Shown here piece after piece: positions 49,234-58,144 of a DNA stretch of 64,000 bases (its first letter is position 1; each line of letters begins with the position of its first letter). A model generated the notes under the pieces. It was not told the origin of the DNA. It saw only the letters and a program-made list of their open reading frames with translations, and did not search any database. The position numbers were made by a program, and so were the translations under genes. Source of the DNA: Amycolatopsis acidicola (GTDB lineage Bacteria > Actinomycetota > Actinomycetes > Mycobacteriales > Pseudonocardiaceae); the NCBI RefSeq assembly GCF_007713735.2, contig NZ_VMNW02000039.1, positions 1-64,000 on the forward strand. The letters run 5' to 3'.

Positions 49234-50355
49234 TCACGCGTCCAGCAGCGGCAGGCCGCACAGGGCGCGGCCGACGAAGTCCAGCAGCGCGTCGGTGGTC
49301 GGGGCCATCACGCGCGCCGCGCGGGAATCCCGGAAGCGGCGCTCGATCGGCAGTTCCTTGCGGAACGCCGCGCCGCCGCACACCGTCATCGCGGTGTCGG
49401 TGACCAGTGCGGCCGCCTCGTCCGCGGCCGCTTTCACTTCCAGCACCAGCAATTGCGCGTCCGGCCTGCCCGCTTCGACCGCGGCCACCGTGTCCTCCAC
49501 GAGTGCGCGGGTGCGGTCGGTCTCGATGCGCATCCGGGCGACTTTCGCGCGCGAGGGCAGCTGCTGCGCCAGCGACTGGTCGAGATGCCGCAGCCGCGTG
49601 GCCGTGAGGTGCTCGACCGTGGCGGCGGTGACCGACTCCATCAGCCCGACCCCGGCGGAGGCGTTCAGCAGCAGGAACCACGGCAGCACCGCCGTCAGCG
49701 CGGTATCGAGCCCCGTGCCGTCCTCGCCGAGCAAATCCTTGCGGGCGACGCGGACGCCCTCGCCGGTCACCGGTGAGGAATCGTTGCCCCGCAAGCCCAA
49801 ACCGTCGAACGAAGCGGGCGAGCCGAGCCCCGCCGTGCCCTTGCGTACGAACCACAGCGACATCGGGCCTTCCGCCGCGAGCGGCCGCGAGGACCACACG
49901 TAGCTGTCGGCATGGTGCGCCGAGGTGACCCAGCTCTTCGCGGCACTGAGCACCACTTCGTCCCCCTCGGCGGCCGCGGTGCTCAGCGGGGCCCAGAAAT
50001 GGCTCCGTGAACCGGTTTCCGAGAACGCGAGCGTGCTCAGATGCCGCCCTTCCGCGATCTCCCGCAACGCGTCCTCACGGCCCGCGGCGGCGAGCGCCGC
50101 CGTTGCGGCGTAATGCATCGTGACGACCATGGCCGTGGAACTGCACGCCTGCGACAGCGTGCGCACGACATCGGCACCCGCGGCGAGGCCGAGCCCGCCA
50201 CCGCCGTACTGGGCTGGCACGGTCAGCCCGAGAATGCCCGCCGAAGCCAGTTCTTCCACGGCGGCAAGGGGAAACGCCCCGTCGGCGTCCACGCTCGCCG
50301 CCCGCGGGGCGACGATGTCCTCGACGATGCGGGCGAGATCTTTTTCGTAGGTCAC
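49234..50355 (-). CDS. Acyl-CoA dehydrogenase-fold flavoprotein of the sel operon
   Basis: This 373-residue protein has FPLAAVEELASAGILGLTVP, YGGGGLGLAAGADVV and a C-terminal AMTVCGGAAFRKELPIERRF, RAARVMAPTTDALLDFVGRA. This tail (PIERRFRDSRA, PTTDxL) is typical of SfnB/DszC-like or hydroxylase-type members that use the fold without the acyl-CoA dehydrogenase catalytic base. A flavin-dependent oxidation is likely, substrate unknown. It lies 15 bases after selD. Confidence 0.78.
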   Translation of the reverse strand: MTYEKDLARIVEDIVAPRAASVDADGAFPLAAVEELASAGILGLTVPAQYGGGGLGLAAGADVVRTLSQACSSTAMVVTMHYAATAALAAAGREDALREIAEGRHLSTLAFSETGSRSHFWAPLSTAAAEGDEVVLSAAKSWVTSAHHADSYVWSSRPLAAEGPMSLWFVRKGTAGLGSPASFDGLGLRGNDSSPVTGEGVRVARKDLLGEDGTGLDTALTAVLPWFLLLNASAGVGLMESVTAATVEHLTATRLRHLDQSLAQQLPSRAKVARMRIETDRTRALVEDTVAAVEAGRPDAQLLVLEVKAAADEAAALVTDTAMTVCGGAAFRKELPIERRFRDSRAARVMAPTTDALLDFVGRALCGLPLLDA

Positions 50356-50370
50356 GACAGTCCTTTTCGG

Positions 50371-51375
50371 TCAGCCGACGACGAGCGCGTTCGTGCCGGG
50401 AGGAAGGAGTTCACCAATAATCCGGGCGCCGGGAACCTCACCGGCGACGAGCAGCCCGCCGGACGTCTGAGCGTCAGCCAGCAGCAAGCGCTGTTCTTCG
50501 GCCACGCTACACCACTCGACGTGATCGGTCACCCACTTCAGGTTACGAGTGGTGCCTCCGCTGACGAACCCGTCGCGCACGGCCTCGCGCGCACCCTCGA
50601 CATACGGGACCGCGGCCGGGTCGATCCGCACCGTCACGCCGCTCGCACGGGCGAGTTTGTAAGCGTGGCCCAGTAAACCGAAACCCGTGACGTCGGTGGC
50701 ACACCGGATCCCGGCCGCCACCGCCGCCCGCGAAGCGTCGCGGTTGAGTGTCGTCATCACGTCGATCGCCTGCGCGAACCGTTCCCCGGTGGCCTTGTGC
50801 CGGTTGTTGAGCACGCCGACGCCGAGCGGTTTCGTCAGCGAGAGCGGCAAACCCGGGCGCCCGGCCTCGATCCGGAGCAGGTCCCGCTCCGGCGCGGTCC
50901 CGGTGACCGCGAGGCCGTACTTCGGCTCGGGGTCGTCGATGCTGTGCCCGCCGGCGAGGTGGCATTCCGCCTGCCGCGCGATGTCCAGGCCGCCCCGCAG
51001 CACTTCGGTGGCCAGCTCCATCGGCAGCACGTCGCGCGGCCAGCCGAGGAGGTTGATCGCCACGAGCGGGATCCCGCCCATCGCGTACACGTCCGACAGC
51101 GCGTTCGCCGCCGCGATCCGGCCCCAGTCGTAGGGATCGTCGACCACCGGGGTGAAGAAGTCGGACGTCAGGATCACCGCGGTGCCCCCGTCCAGCCGGA
51201 CGGCCGCCGCGTCGTCGCCGTGCTCCAGCCCGACGAGCAGTTCGTGCCGCGAGCCGGACGGCGCGGCACCGGCCAGCCCGGCGACCAGCTGCTCCAGCTC
51301 GCCGGGCGGGATCTTGCACGCGCAGCCGCCGCCGTGGGCGAACCGGGTCAGCCGCGGGGCGGCGTCGGTGCTCAT
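50371..51375 (-). CDS. selD: SelD, selenophosphate synthetase
   Basis: This 334-residue AIRS/PurM-like enzyme makes selenophosphate from selenide and ATP. It has the catalytic-loop region HGGGCACKIPPGEL (Cys rather than Sec), VGLEHGDDAAAV (metal/ATP), ALSDVYAMGG and DVTGFGLLGHAYKLA. The ATG at 51375 has no good RBS, so it may be leaderless or poorly translated. It is first in the operon that runs through selB, and divergent from an MFS gene. Confidence 0.94.
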   Translation of the reverse strand: MSTDAAPRLTRFAHGGGCACKIPPGELEQLVAGLAGAAPSGSRHELLVGLEHGDDAAAVRLDGGTAVILTSDFFTPVVDDPYDWGRIAAANALSDVYAMGGIPLVAINLLGWPRDVLPMELATEVLRGGLDIARQAECHLAGGHSIDDPEPKYGLAVTGTAPERDLLRIEAGRPGLPLSLTKPLGVGVLNNRHKATGERFAQAIDVMTTLNRDASRAAVAAGIRCATDVTGFGLLGHAYKLARASGVTVRIDPAAVPYVEGAREAVRDGFVSGGTTRNLKWVTDHVEWCSVAEEQRLLLADAQTSGGLLVAGEVPGARIIGELLPPGTNALVVG

Positions 51376-51399
51376 GCGGGCAACCATAGAGCCGATACA

Positions 51400-51437
51400 T
51401 GCCGATCGGCAAGCAAATCAGCGAACATTGCTTGCCG
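51400..51437. promoter_or_regulatory. Inverted repeats between selD and the divergent MFS gene
   Basis: CGGCAAGCAA (51407-51416) and TTGCTTGCCG (51428-51437) are perfect 10-bp arms, 11 bases apart. The first arm also overlaps a 12-bp palindrome TGCCGATCGGCA (51400-51411). Sitting in the 89-base gap between divergent genes, it is a good candidate for a shared operator, possibly for a selenium- or redox-sensing regulator. Confidence 0.55.
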
Positions 51438-51464
51438 ACAGAAAACTAATTACGCTTCCCGCGG

Positions 51465-52835
51465 GTGACCGACGGAACCCTGCCCCGCGCGAAAGCCGCC
51501 AACCGGAACGTCATCTTCCTGATCGTCTGCCTGGCGCATCTGATGATGTCGGTGGACCAGACGATCGTCTCCACGGCGCTGCCGGCGATCCAGTCGGACC
51601 TCGGCACCGCGCTCGGCTGGGCGGTCTGGACGATCACCGTCTACTCGCTCGGCCAGGTGCTGGCCAAGCCGATGGTCGGCAGGCTCACCGACCGGCTCTC
51701 GGCCAAACGGGTTTTCCTGGTCTCGGTCACGGTGTTCACCCTCGCGTCGGCGTGCTGCGGGCTCGCGCCGAACGTCCAGCTGCTGATCGCGATGCGGTTC
51801 GTGCAGGCTCTCGGCGGCGGCGTGGTGCTGCCGGCCGGCGCGGTGATCATCTCCGCTGCCTTCGGGGAGAACCGGGACCGCGCGCTGGGCCTGTTCTCGA
51901 GCATCGTCCCGATCGGCGCGCTGATCGGACCGGTACTGGGCGGGCTGCTGGTGCACGCGTGGTCGTGGCGCGGGATCTTCCTCGTCAACGTGCCGATCGG
52001 GCTCGGAATCCTTGCCGCGGCGGCCGCCCAGATGCCGCGCACGAGCTCGGTGCGCACGGCGGGCACGACCGACTTCGCGGGCGTTTTCCTGCTGAGCGGC
52101 CTGATCCTGACCGCGATGATCGGCATCACCGAACTCGGCGACTCGGGCGAGGTGGCGATCGTGCTCCCCTGCCTCGCGGCGGCCGCCGCGTGCGCGTTCG
52201 TCCTGCGGGGCCACCTGCGCCGGCACGAGAACCCGGTGATCTCCCCGGCGCTGCTCACCGGCTCGGGGTTCGGCGCGATGAACGTGCTCAACTTCCTCTA
52301 CGGGTGCACAACGATGGGGCTCGCCACCCTCGTCCCCCTCTACGCGGAGCGCCGCTACTCGATCCCGCCACTGGAGGCGGGCACGCTGCTGACCGCCCGC
52401 GCGATCGGGATCATCCTCCTCTCCGGCGCGACGACGTTCGCCCTGCGTCGCACCGGATACCGGCTGCCGATGTTGGGCGGTTCGCTGCTCATCGCGACCG
52501 GGCTGGCACTCATGGCGATCCCCACGTCGCTGCCGCCGACGCTGTGGCTGGCGATCACCGCCGCGATCGCCGGGCTCGGGATGGGCGTGGCGGGACCGGC
52601 GTCGAACAACGCGGCGATATACCTCGCGCCGGACCAGATCGCGGAGATCACCGGGCTGCGCGGGACCTTCCGGCAGGCCGGCAGCATCACGGCCGTTTCG
52701 GTCGCGACGGCCGTTTCCGAACGCAGTGGAGACCCCGGCAAGACCCTCGGATTGGTGTTCGTGGCCTTCGCGGTGCTGGTCGTGAGCACACTGCCCCTGC
52801 TCTTCCGGGTCACCGACCACCGGGGCACCTGGTGA
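51465..52835 (+). CDS. MFS exporter, DHA2-like
   Basis: This 456-residue protein has about 12-14 hydrophobic segments. MMSVDQTIVSTALPAIQSDL (helix 1 motif of DHA2 exporters), GRLTDRLSAKRVFLVSVTVF (motif A) and LIGPVLGGLLVHAWSWRGIF (motif C) identify a drug:H+ antiporter. It is divergent from selD across the inverted repeats. A role in exporting a compound related to the sel operon is possible but untested. GTG start at 51465; no RBS. Confidence 0.88.
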   Translation: MTDGTLPRAKAANRNVIFLIVCLAHLMMSVDQTIVSTALPAIQSDLGTALGWAVWTITVYSLGQVLAKPMVGRLTDRLSAKRVFLVSVTVFTLASACCGLAPNVQLLIAMRFVQALGGGVVLPAGAVIISAAFGENRDRALGLFSSIVPIGALIGPVLGGLLVHAWSWRGIFLVNVPIGLGILAAAAAQMPRTSSVRTAGTTDFAGVFLLSGLILTAMIGITELGDSGEVAIVLPCLAAAAACAFVLRGHLRRHENPVISPALLTGSGFGAMNVLNFLYGCTTMGLATLVPLYAERRYSIPPLEAGTLLTARAIGIILLSGATTFALRRTGYRLPMLGGSLLIATGLALMAIPTSLPPTLWLAITAAIAGLGMGVAGPASNNAAIYLAPDQIAEITGLRGTFRQAGSITAVSVATAVSERSGDPGKTLGLVFVAFAVLVVSTLPLLFRVTDHRGTW

Positions 52836-52868
52836 ACAAGCAGCTTCCTGACCAGGCCCGGACCGCTG

Positions 52869-52897
52869 TTGACATCCCAGACCGCGCTGATTACCGT
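52869..52897 (+). promoter_or_regulatory. Candidate promoter of the ABC permease gene
   Basis: TTGACA (52869-52874), 17 bases, TACCGT (52892-52897). The start point would fall about 20 bases before the longest permease ORF. Confidence 0.45.
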
Positions 52898-52923
52898 GAC
52901 GCTACGCCAAATTGTAAACAGGA

Positions 52924-54795
52924 TTGGTGAACGATATTGCGGCCTCAGGGCCGCCCCTTCTCGACGCGCCAGGCGGTGCGGGCCCTCCCCCTCGACCCGG
53001 AGTACACATCGACGTGAAAACCATGCAGCGCACGGCCGCACCCGAACAGCCACCTGCCCGCCCCACCCGGTCGCGGCCAGGCTCCCTCGACACGCTCGCG
53101 AAAGTGCTCCTCGCCCTCATCGCGTGTCTCGTGATCTACCCGATCGCGAGATCGGTCATCGGCATCTTCACCGATGGCAGCGCGGGAAACCCCGCCGAGG
53201 GCCTCGACTCCTCGATCCTCCCGGTGCTGGGCAACACGGCGCTCATGGTCGGCGGCGGCAGCCTGCTGGCGCTGCTCGGCGGCGCGACGCTGGCCTGGAT
53301 CAACGAACGCACCGACGGCAGTTTCCGCGGCCTCGGCGGGTTCATGCCGGTGGCCCCGCTGCTGCTGCCGGGCATCACCGGCGTGCTCGGCTGGGTCGTG
53401 CTGCTCGACCCGCGCGTCGGCCTCGCGAACGGCGTGCTGCGCGACCTCCTCGGTTTCATCGGCATCCACCTCGACGAAGGCCCCATCGACCTCTACTCGA
53501 TGGGCGGGCTGATCGTGATCACCGGACTGCACCTGGTGCCGATCGTCTACCTCGTGGTTTCCGCCGCGTTGAAGAACCTCGACCCCGCCATCGAAGAAGC
53601 GTCGCGGATCAGCGGCGCCAAGCCACTCCGGACGGCGCTGCGCGTGACACTGCCCGCGATCGCCCCGGCACTCGCGCGGGGCTGGCTGCTGGCGGTGATC
53701 AACGGCATCGGGCTGTTCACGGTGCCCGTCATCATCGGCACCAACGCGCGTATCGAAGTGGTGTCCGTGCGGATCTGGCGCTACCTCACCAACTATCCGT
53801 CCCAGCCGGACGCGGCGCTGCTGCTGGCGGCGGGCATGCTCGTGGTGATCCTCGGGCTGACGCTCGTGCAGCGCTACCTCATCCCGTCCGCCCGCCAGGC
53901 CACCATCAACGGCCGCGGCGTGCGCGCCGCCCCGCTGCGGCTGGGAAAGCTGCGCATCGTGGCGCGCGCGGTGGTGGTGCTCTACATCCTCGTCGCGCTC
54001 GTGCTGCCCATCCTCGGCCTGCTCATCGTCTCGTTCTCCCCGTTCTGGACCGCCAACGTCCCGTGGTCGCATCTGACGACGGCGAACTTCCAGGACGTGC
54101 TGAGCGATCTCTCCGCGTTCGCCGCGCTGGGCAACAGCCTGATCCTGGCCGCGGTGGTGGCCAGCCTCGCGATGCTCATCGCCGGGTTCCTCATGCTCAA
54201 CGCCCACCAGCGCAAGGGGACCGGCGGGCACCGCAAGGGCGGGAAGAAAGCCAAGCACCAGCACGGCGACAGCCGGCGCCAGCGCCTCGTCGACACCGTG
54301 ACGACGCTGCCCGCGACCGTGCCACACAGCCTCATCGGCGTGAGCTTCATCCTCGCGTTCGGCGGTGCGCCGTTCAACCTGTACGGCACGGTGTTCATCC
54401 TGATGCTGGCGTACCTCACGATGGAAATTCCCTACGCCGCCAACGCGGCCAGCGCCGCGGTCGGCGTGGTCGGGAACGAACTCGGTGAGGCGTCCCGGAT
54501 CTTCGGCGCTTCCGAACGGCGCACGCTGCGGAAGATCCTGCTGCCGCTGGTGTTCCCCGGCCTCGCCGCGGGCTGGGTGCTGGTGTTCATCCACGTGCTC
54601 GGCGAAGTGACCGTGTCCTCGCTGCTGTCCGGGGTGTCCAACCCCGTCGTCGGCAGCGTGCTGCTGGACATGTGGACCCAGGGGAACTTCCCGCGGATGA
54701 CCGCCTTCGCGATCATCATCTGGCTGATCGCGTCGATCGCGGTGCTGGTCATGCTGCGGGTGAGCAACCGCCGCTTCGCGCGGGCCACCCGCTGA
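52924..54795 (+). CDS. Fused two-domain ABC permease (ferric/thiamine/2-AEP type)
   Basis: This is a roughly 620-residue membrane protein containing two copies of the binding-protein-dependent permease domain. Each has an EAA loop: EEASRISGAKPLRTALRVTL and GEASRIFGASERRTLRKILL. About 12 transmembrane segments are separated by a charged linker (GGHRKGGKKAKHQHG). This fused layout is that of iron(III), putrescine-like and phosphonate importers. The N-terminal 30-35 residues are uncertain: starts at TTG 52924, GTG 52927 or ATG 53023 are possible. Confidence 0.85.
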   Translation: MVNDIAASGPPLLDAPGGAGPPPRPGVHIDVKTMQRTAAPEQPPARPTRSRPGSLDTLAKVLLALIACLVIYPIARSVIGIFTDGSAGNPAEGLDSSILPVLGNTALMVGGGSLLALLGGATLAWINERTDGSFRGLGGFMPVAPLLLPGITGVLGWVVLLDPRVGLANGVLRDLLGFIGIHLDEGPIDLYSMGGLIVITGLHLVPIVYLVVSAALKNLDPAIEEASRISGAKPLRTALRVTLPAIAPALARGWLLAVINGIGLFTVPVIIGTNARIEVVSVRIWRYLTNYPSQPDAALLLAAGMLVVILGLTLVQRYLIPSARQATINGRGVRAAPLRLGKLRIVARAVVVLYILVALVLPILGLLIVSFSPFWTANVPWSHLTTANFQDVLSDLSAFAALGNSLILAAVVASLAMLIAGFLMLNAHQRKGTGGHRKGGKKAKHQHGDSRRQRLVDTVTTLPATVPHSLIGVSFILAFGGAPFNLYGTVFILMLAYLTMEIPYAANAASAAVGVVGNELGEASRIFGASERRTLRKILLPLVFPGLAAGWVLVFIHVLGEVTVSSLLSGVSNPVVGSVLLDMWTQGNFPRMTAFAIIIWLIASIAVLVMLRVSNRRFARATR

Positions 54796-54841
54796 ACCTC
54801 CGTTTTCGTTGTCCCCACTGAAAGTCAAAGGAGAACTGTCG

Positions 54842-55903
54842 GTGACCAGGAACGAGCACAACGACGTCTCGATCATCTCCCGGCGCAGGGCGCTCGGACT
54901 GGGATTGGGCGGGGCGGCCGCGGCGCTGCTGGCCGCCTGCTCCGCCGCCGGGAAGGCGACCACGCCGGAAAGCGCGCTGAGCGCCCCCGAGAAGAGCCTG
55001 CTCGACGCGGCGAAGAAGGAGGGGCAGGTCGTCGTCTACACCTCGAGCGAACAGTCCGTTGTGGACGCGCTGACCAAGGGATTCCAGGACCGCTACGGCG
55101 TCCTGCTCCAGGTGCAGCGGCTCAACTCGGCCCAGCTGCAGCAGCGCTACACCGCCGAGGCGCAGGCCAACACCTTCGCCTGCGACGCCGTGCTGTCCGG
55201 CGACCCGACGATCGCCGACGACTTCGCCGCGAAGGGCTGGGTCTCGAAGATCAACGGCGCGCCCGCGGCGGCGCAGTGGCCGGCGAAGTTCCTCAGCGAC
55301 AACTACGCCATCGTCTCGATCAACCCGTACACCCTGGGCATCAACACCGACCTGGTCAAAGAGAGCGCGATCACCGACTGGAGCATGCTGACCGACCCGA
55401 AGTGGCAGGGCAAGATCGTCACCGTCGACCTGAAGCAGGTGGGCATCGTGGCCTTCCCCGCCTGGGACATCCTGCGGCAGGCCTACGGCGACGACTTCCT
55501 GCGCAAGATCGGCACCCAGCAGCTGCGGCTGTTCGACAGCGGCCCCTCGTCGGTGCAGCAGCTGGCCGCGGGCTCCGGCGCGCTGTATTACCCGTGCTCG
55601 GCGACCACGGCGGCGAGCCTGTCCAACCAGGGCGCGCCGGTGAAGACGCTCTTGCCGGGCAACGCGCCGATCTCGGGCGCGGAGGTCGCGGTCTACATGT
55701 CGGCCAAGGGCCCGCATCCCAACGCCGCCAAGCTGTTCGCGAACTACTGCATGATCACCGAAGGCCAGCAGGCGCTCAACAAGGTCGCCTCCTCCCCCGT
55801 CGACGCACCCGGCGCGCCGCCGCTGCCCGCGAAGTACGAGCGCCCCGACTACCAGCGCGCGAAGCAGACCCAGAAGGAGCTGATCTCGCTACTGGCCATG
55901 TAA
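54842..55903 (+). CDS. ABC substrate-binding lipoprotein
   Basis: This 353-residue protein has a twin-Arg signal and lipobox (SRRRALGLGLGGAAAALLAACS), so it is a lipid-anchored binding protein, possibly Tat-exported. It continues GQVVVYTSSEQSVVDALTKG and INPYTLGINTDLV, the iron(III)/2-aminoethylphosphonate-type binding fold. AAAGGAG eight bases before GTG 54842 fixes the start. It is co-transcribed with the permease; the ATPase is encoded at 61410-62552 on the other strand. Confidence 0.9.
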   Translation: MTRNEHNDVSIISRRRALGLGLGGAAAALLAACSAAGKATTPESALSAPEKSLLDAAKKEGQVVVYTSSEQSVVDALTKGFQDRYGVLLQVQRLNSAQLQQRYTAEAQANTFACDAVLSGDPTIADDFAAKGWVSKINGAPAAAQWPAKFLSDNYAIVSINPYTLGINTDLVKESAITDWSMLTDPKWQGKIVTVDLKQVGIVAFPAWDILRQAYGDDFLRKIGTQQLRLFDSGPSSVQQLAAGSGALYYPCSATTAASLSNQGAPVKTLLPGNAPISGAEVAVYMSAKGPHPNAAKLFANYCMITEGQQALNKVASSPVDAPGAPPLPAKYERPDYQRAKQTQKELISLLAM

Positions 55904-55930
55904 TGCCGTCCCCGCAAAGAAAGAGGTGCA

Positions 55931-56710
55931 ATGTCGGAGGAACTCGATTTCACCGGTAGAACCATCTTGGTGACCGGGTCGGGCCGGAACATCGGGCGCG
56001 CCATCATCCTCGAATTCGCCCGCCGCGGCGCCAACGTCGTGATCAACGCGCGCAGCAACAAGGACGAAGCGGCGGCCGTCGAGGAGGAGGCGCGGCGGCT
56101 CGGCGCGGGCACGCTCGTGGTCATGGGCGACGCGAGCGAGCGGTCCACGATCGACGAGATCAAGGTGCGCGCCGAGGAGAAGTTCGGCCGCGTGGACATG
56201 TACGTGTCCAACGCCGCCACCCGGCTGTACAAGACGTTCTTCGAGATCGACGACGAGGACTGGCACTACTACCTCAACCAGCAGCTGTCCTCCGCCTGGT
56301 ACCTCGCGAAGGCGTTCGTGCCGGGCATGCGCGAGGCCGGGTGGGGGCGCATCATCCACATCAACGGCAACGACGGCGTGCGCGGCGGCTGGGAGCGGAT
56401 CCCGCATTCGGTGGCGAAGGGCGGCCTGCGCACGCTGACCCGGTCGCTGGCTTCGGGGCTGGGCGAGTTCGGCATCACGGTCAACGAGATCTACCCCGGT
56501 TTCGTGGCCACGGAACGGGATCCGAAGACCCACCCCGAGGTCACCGACGACCACACCGCGCGGCGGCTGTCGCGGCTGCCGCTGCGCCGTCAGCCCCGGC
56601 CCGACGAGCTGGCCTGGGCGTGCGCTTTCCTGTGCTCGCCGCGTTCGGGCGCGATCACGAGCGCGTCGCTTTCCCTGGACGGCGGCGAGATGTGGGTGCA
56701 GGCCCGATGA
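55931..56710 (+). CDS. SDR-family protein lacking the canonical Ser-Tyr pair
   Basis: This 259-residue protein has the cofactor loop TGSGRNIG and SNAAT (NNAG position), but the catalytic Ser region reads INGNDGVRGG and Y-x3-K reads HSVAK. Ser and Tyr are therefore replaced by Asn/Asp and His, with only the Lys kept. It ends LDGGEMW. Either chemistry is altered or it is a binding or regulatory protein. It overlaps the CoA-transferase gene by ATGA and follows the binding-protein gene. Confidence 0.82.
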   Translation: MSEELDFTGRTILVTGSGRNIGRAIILEFARRGANVVINARSNKDEAAAVEEEARRLGAGTLVVMGDASERSTIDEIKVRAEEKFGRVDMYVSNAATRLYKTFFEIDDEDWHYYLNQQLSSAWYLAKAFVPGMREAGWGRIIHINGNDGVRGGWERIPHSVAKGGLRTLTRSLASGLGEFGITVNEIYPGFVATERDPKTHPEVTDDHTARRLSRLPLRRQPRPDELAWACAFLCSPRSGAITSASLSLDGGEMWVQAR

Positions 56711-58101
56711 GCGAGCTGAGCACGAAGCTGGTCAAGGAGCTGGTGGCGGGCGTCGGCGTCGACCCCGCTTTCGCTGACGCGGTCACGTTTTCCGGTGAGC
56801 GCACGCTGGCCGGCTACTTCGCCTACACCGATCTGCTGGCGGCGACTCTCGCGACGGCGGGGACGGCGATCGCGGAGCTGCTGGCCGCGGGCGCGGGCGT
56901 GCCGACGTCGGTGCACGTCGACAGGGTGCTGGCGTCGGGGTGGGCGCGGGACCTGATGCGGCCGATCGTGCCGCGGGAGAAGGTGCCCCAGCCGTTCCGG
57001 CTCGGCGGCGAGTACCGCACGGCCGACGACCGGTGGCTCCGGCTGACGGACGCGAATCTCCGCCTGCAGCAACGGATGCTGGCCGTGCTCGGCACCCCGG
57101 CCGATCGCGATGCCATCGCCGAGGAGATCAGGGCGCACAAGGCGGACGACCTCGAACTCGCGCTGCTCGAAGGCGGCGGCGCGGCGGCGGCGAGTCGCAC
57201 GATGGCGGAGTGGGCGGCGCATCCCGCCGGTCAGGCCGTCGCCGCGGAACCGCTGGTGGACGTGGAACTCCTGGGCACCGGCGACGGACGCTGGCGGCCG
57301 ACGCCGGGGCGCCCGCTGGCCGGGATCCGGGTGCTCGACTGCACGCGCGCCGTCGCCGGGCCGATGGCCACCCGGCTGCTCGCCGGGTTCGGCGCCGAGG
57401 TGCTGCGGGTGGATCCCGCCGGGTACGAGGAATGGGGCAACCGCGACGCCACGGAGCTGACGCTCGGTAAGCGCTGCACGCATATCGACCTCGCCAGCGA
57501 ACAGGGGCGCGAGCAGTTCCTGGCGCTGCTGGCGGACGCCGACGTGTTCGTGCACGGCTTCCGGCCAGGTGTGTTCGACGGGCTCGGCCTCGGCGAGGCG
57601 GTGCGCGAGCGGACGCGCCCGGGGTTGGTCGAGGTCACGCACAACGCCTACGGCTGGACCGGCCCGTGGGCCGCGCGGCGCGGGTTCGACTCGACCGTGT
57701 TCGTGAGTTCCGGGCTGCTGCTGGAAAGCATGCGCCGCGGGAACGCGAGCGTGCCGACCGAACCGGGGATCGTGCAGCACGTGATCGTCGACCACATCGT
57801 CGGCCACCTCGACGCGGCGGCGGCGATCCGCGGCCTGACGCGGCGGCTGGAGACCGGGCAGGGCTCGCGCTCCCGGCTTTCCTTGGCGGGGAACGCTTTG
57901 CTGCTCGGCCGGACCGAAGCACCCGACGAGCCGAAGATCGACAAACCGCTCGATGGCCCGTTCGACGACCGCGTGTACACCACGATCCACGGCCCGGTAC
58001 GGCGGCTGAAAGCGCCGATCGACATGCCGGACGCGCCGTTCTTCTGGGAACGCCCCGGCGAACCGTATGGGAGCGCGGCTCCCGTGTGGGCGACGGCCTG
58101 A
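56707..58101 (+). CDS. Class III CoA-transferase (CaiB/BaiF family)
   Basis: This 464-residue protein has GIRVLDCTRAVAGPMATRLLAG, FGAEVLRVDP and ADVFVHGFRPGVFDGLGLG. It lacks an obvious catalytic Asp in the usual context, but the order of motifs is that of formyl-CoA/crotonobetainyl-CoA transferases. It would activate an organic acid by CoA transfer, perhaps the compound taken up by the neighbouring ABC importer. Ends at the palindromic terminator. Confidence 0.85.
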   Translation: MSELSTKLVKELVAGVGVDPAFADAVTFSGERTLAGYFAYTDLLAATLATAGTAIAELLAAGAGVPTSVHVDRVLASGWARDLMRPIVPREKVPQPFRLGGEYRTADDRWLRLTDANLRLQQRMLAVLGTPADRDAIAEEIRAHKADDLELALLEGGGAAAASRTMAEWAAHPAGQAVAAEPLVDVELLGTGDGRWRPTPGRPLAGIRVLDCTRAVAGPMATRLLAGFGAEVLRVDPAGYEEWGNRDATELTLGKRCTHIDLASEQGREQFLALLADADVFVHGFRPGVFDGLGLGEAVRERTRPGLVEVTHNAYGWTGPWAARRGFDSTVFVSSGLLLESMRRGNASVPTEPGIVQHVIVDHIVGHLDAAAAIRGLTRRLETGQGSRSRLSLAGNALLLGRTEAPDEPKIDKPLDGPFDDRVYTTIHGPVRRLKAPIDMPDAPFFWERPGEPYGSAAPVWATA

Positions 58102-58107
58102 ACAGAC

Positions 58108-58138
58108 GAGCCCCTGGCGGAGTTTCCGCCAGGGGCTC
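58108..58138. terminator. Bidirectional terminator hairpin
   Basis: GAGCCCCTGGCGG (58108-58120) and CCGCCAGGGGCTC (58126-58138) are perfect arms with loop AGTTT. It lies between the ends of convergent genes (58101 and 58145). Confidence 0.85.
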
Positions 58139-58144
58139 CGTCGT

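Noticed and set aside
52945..54963. 672-residue minus-strand reading frame over the ABC permease
   Set aside because: Composition is Glu/His/Arg-rich and lacks motifs; the plus strand encodes a clear two-domain permease.
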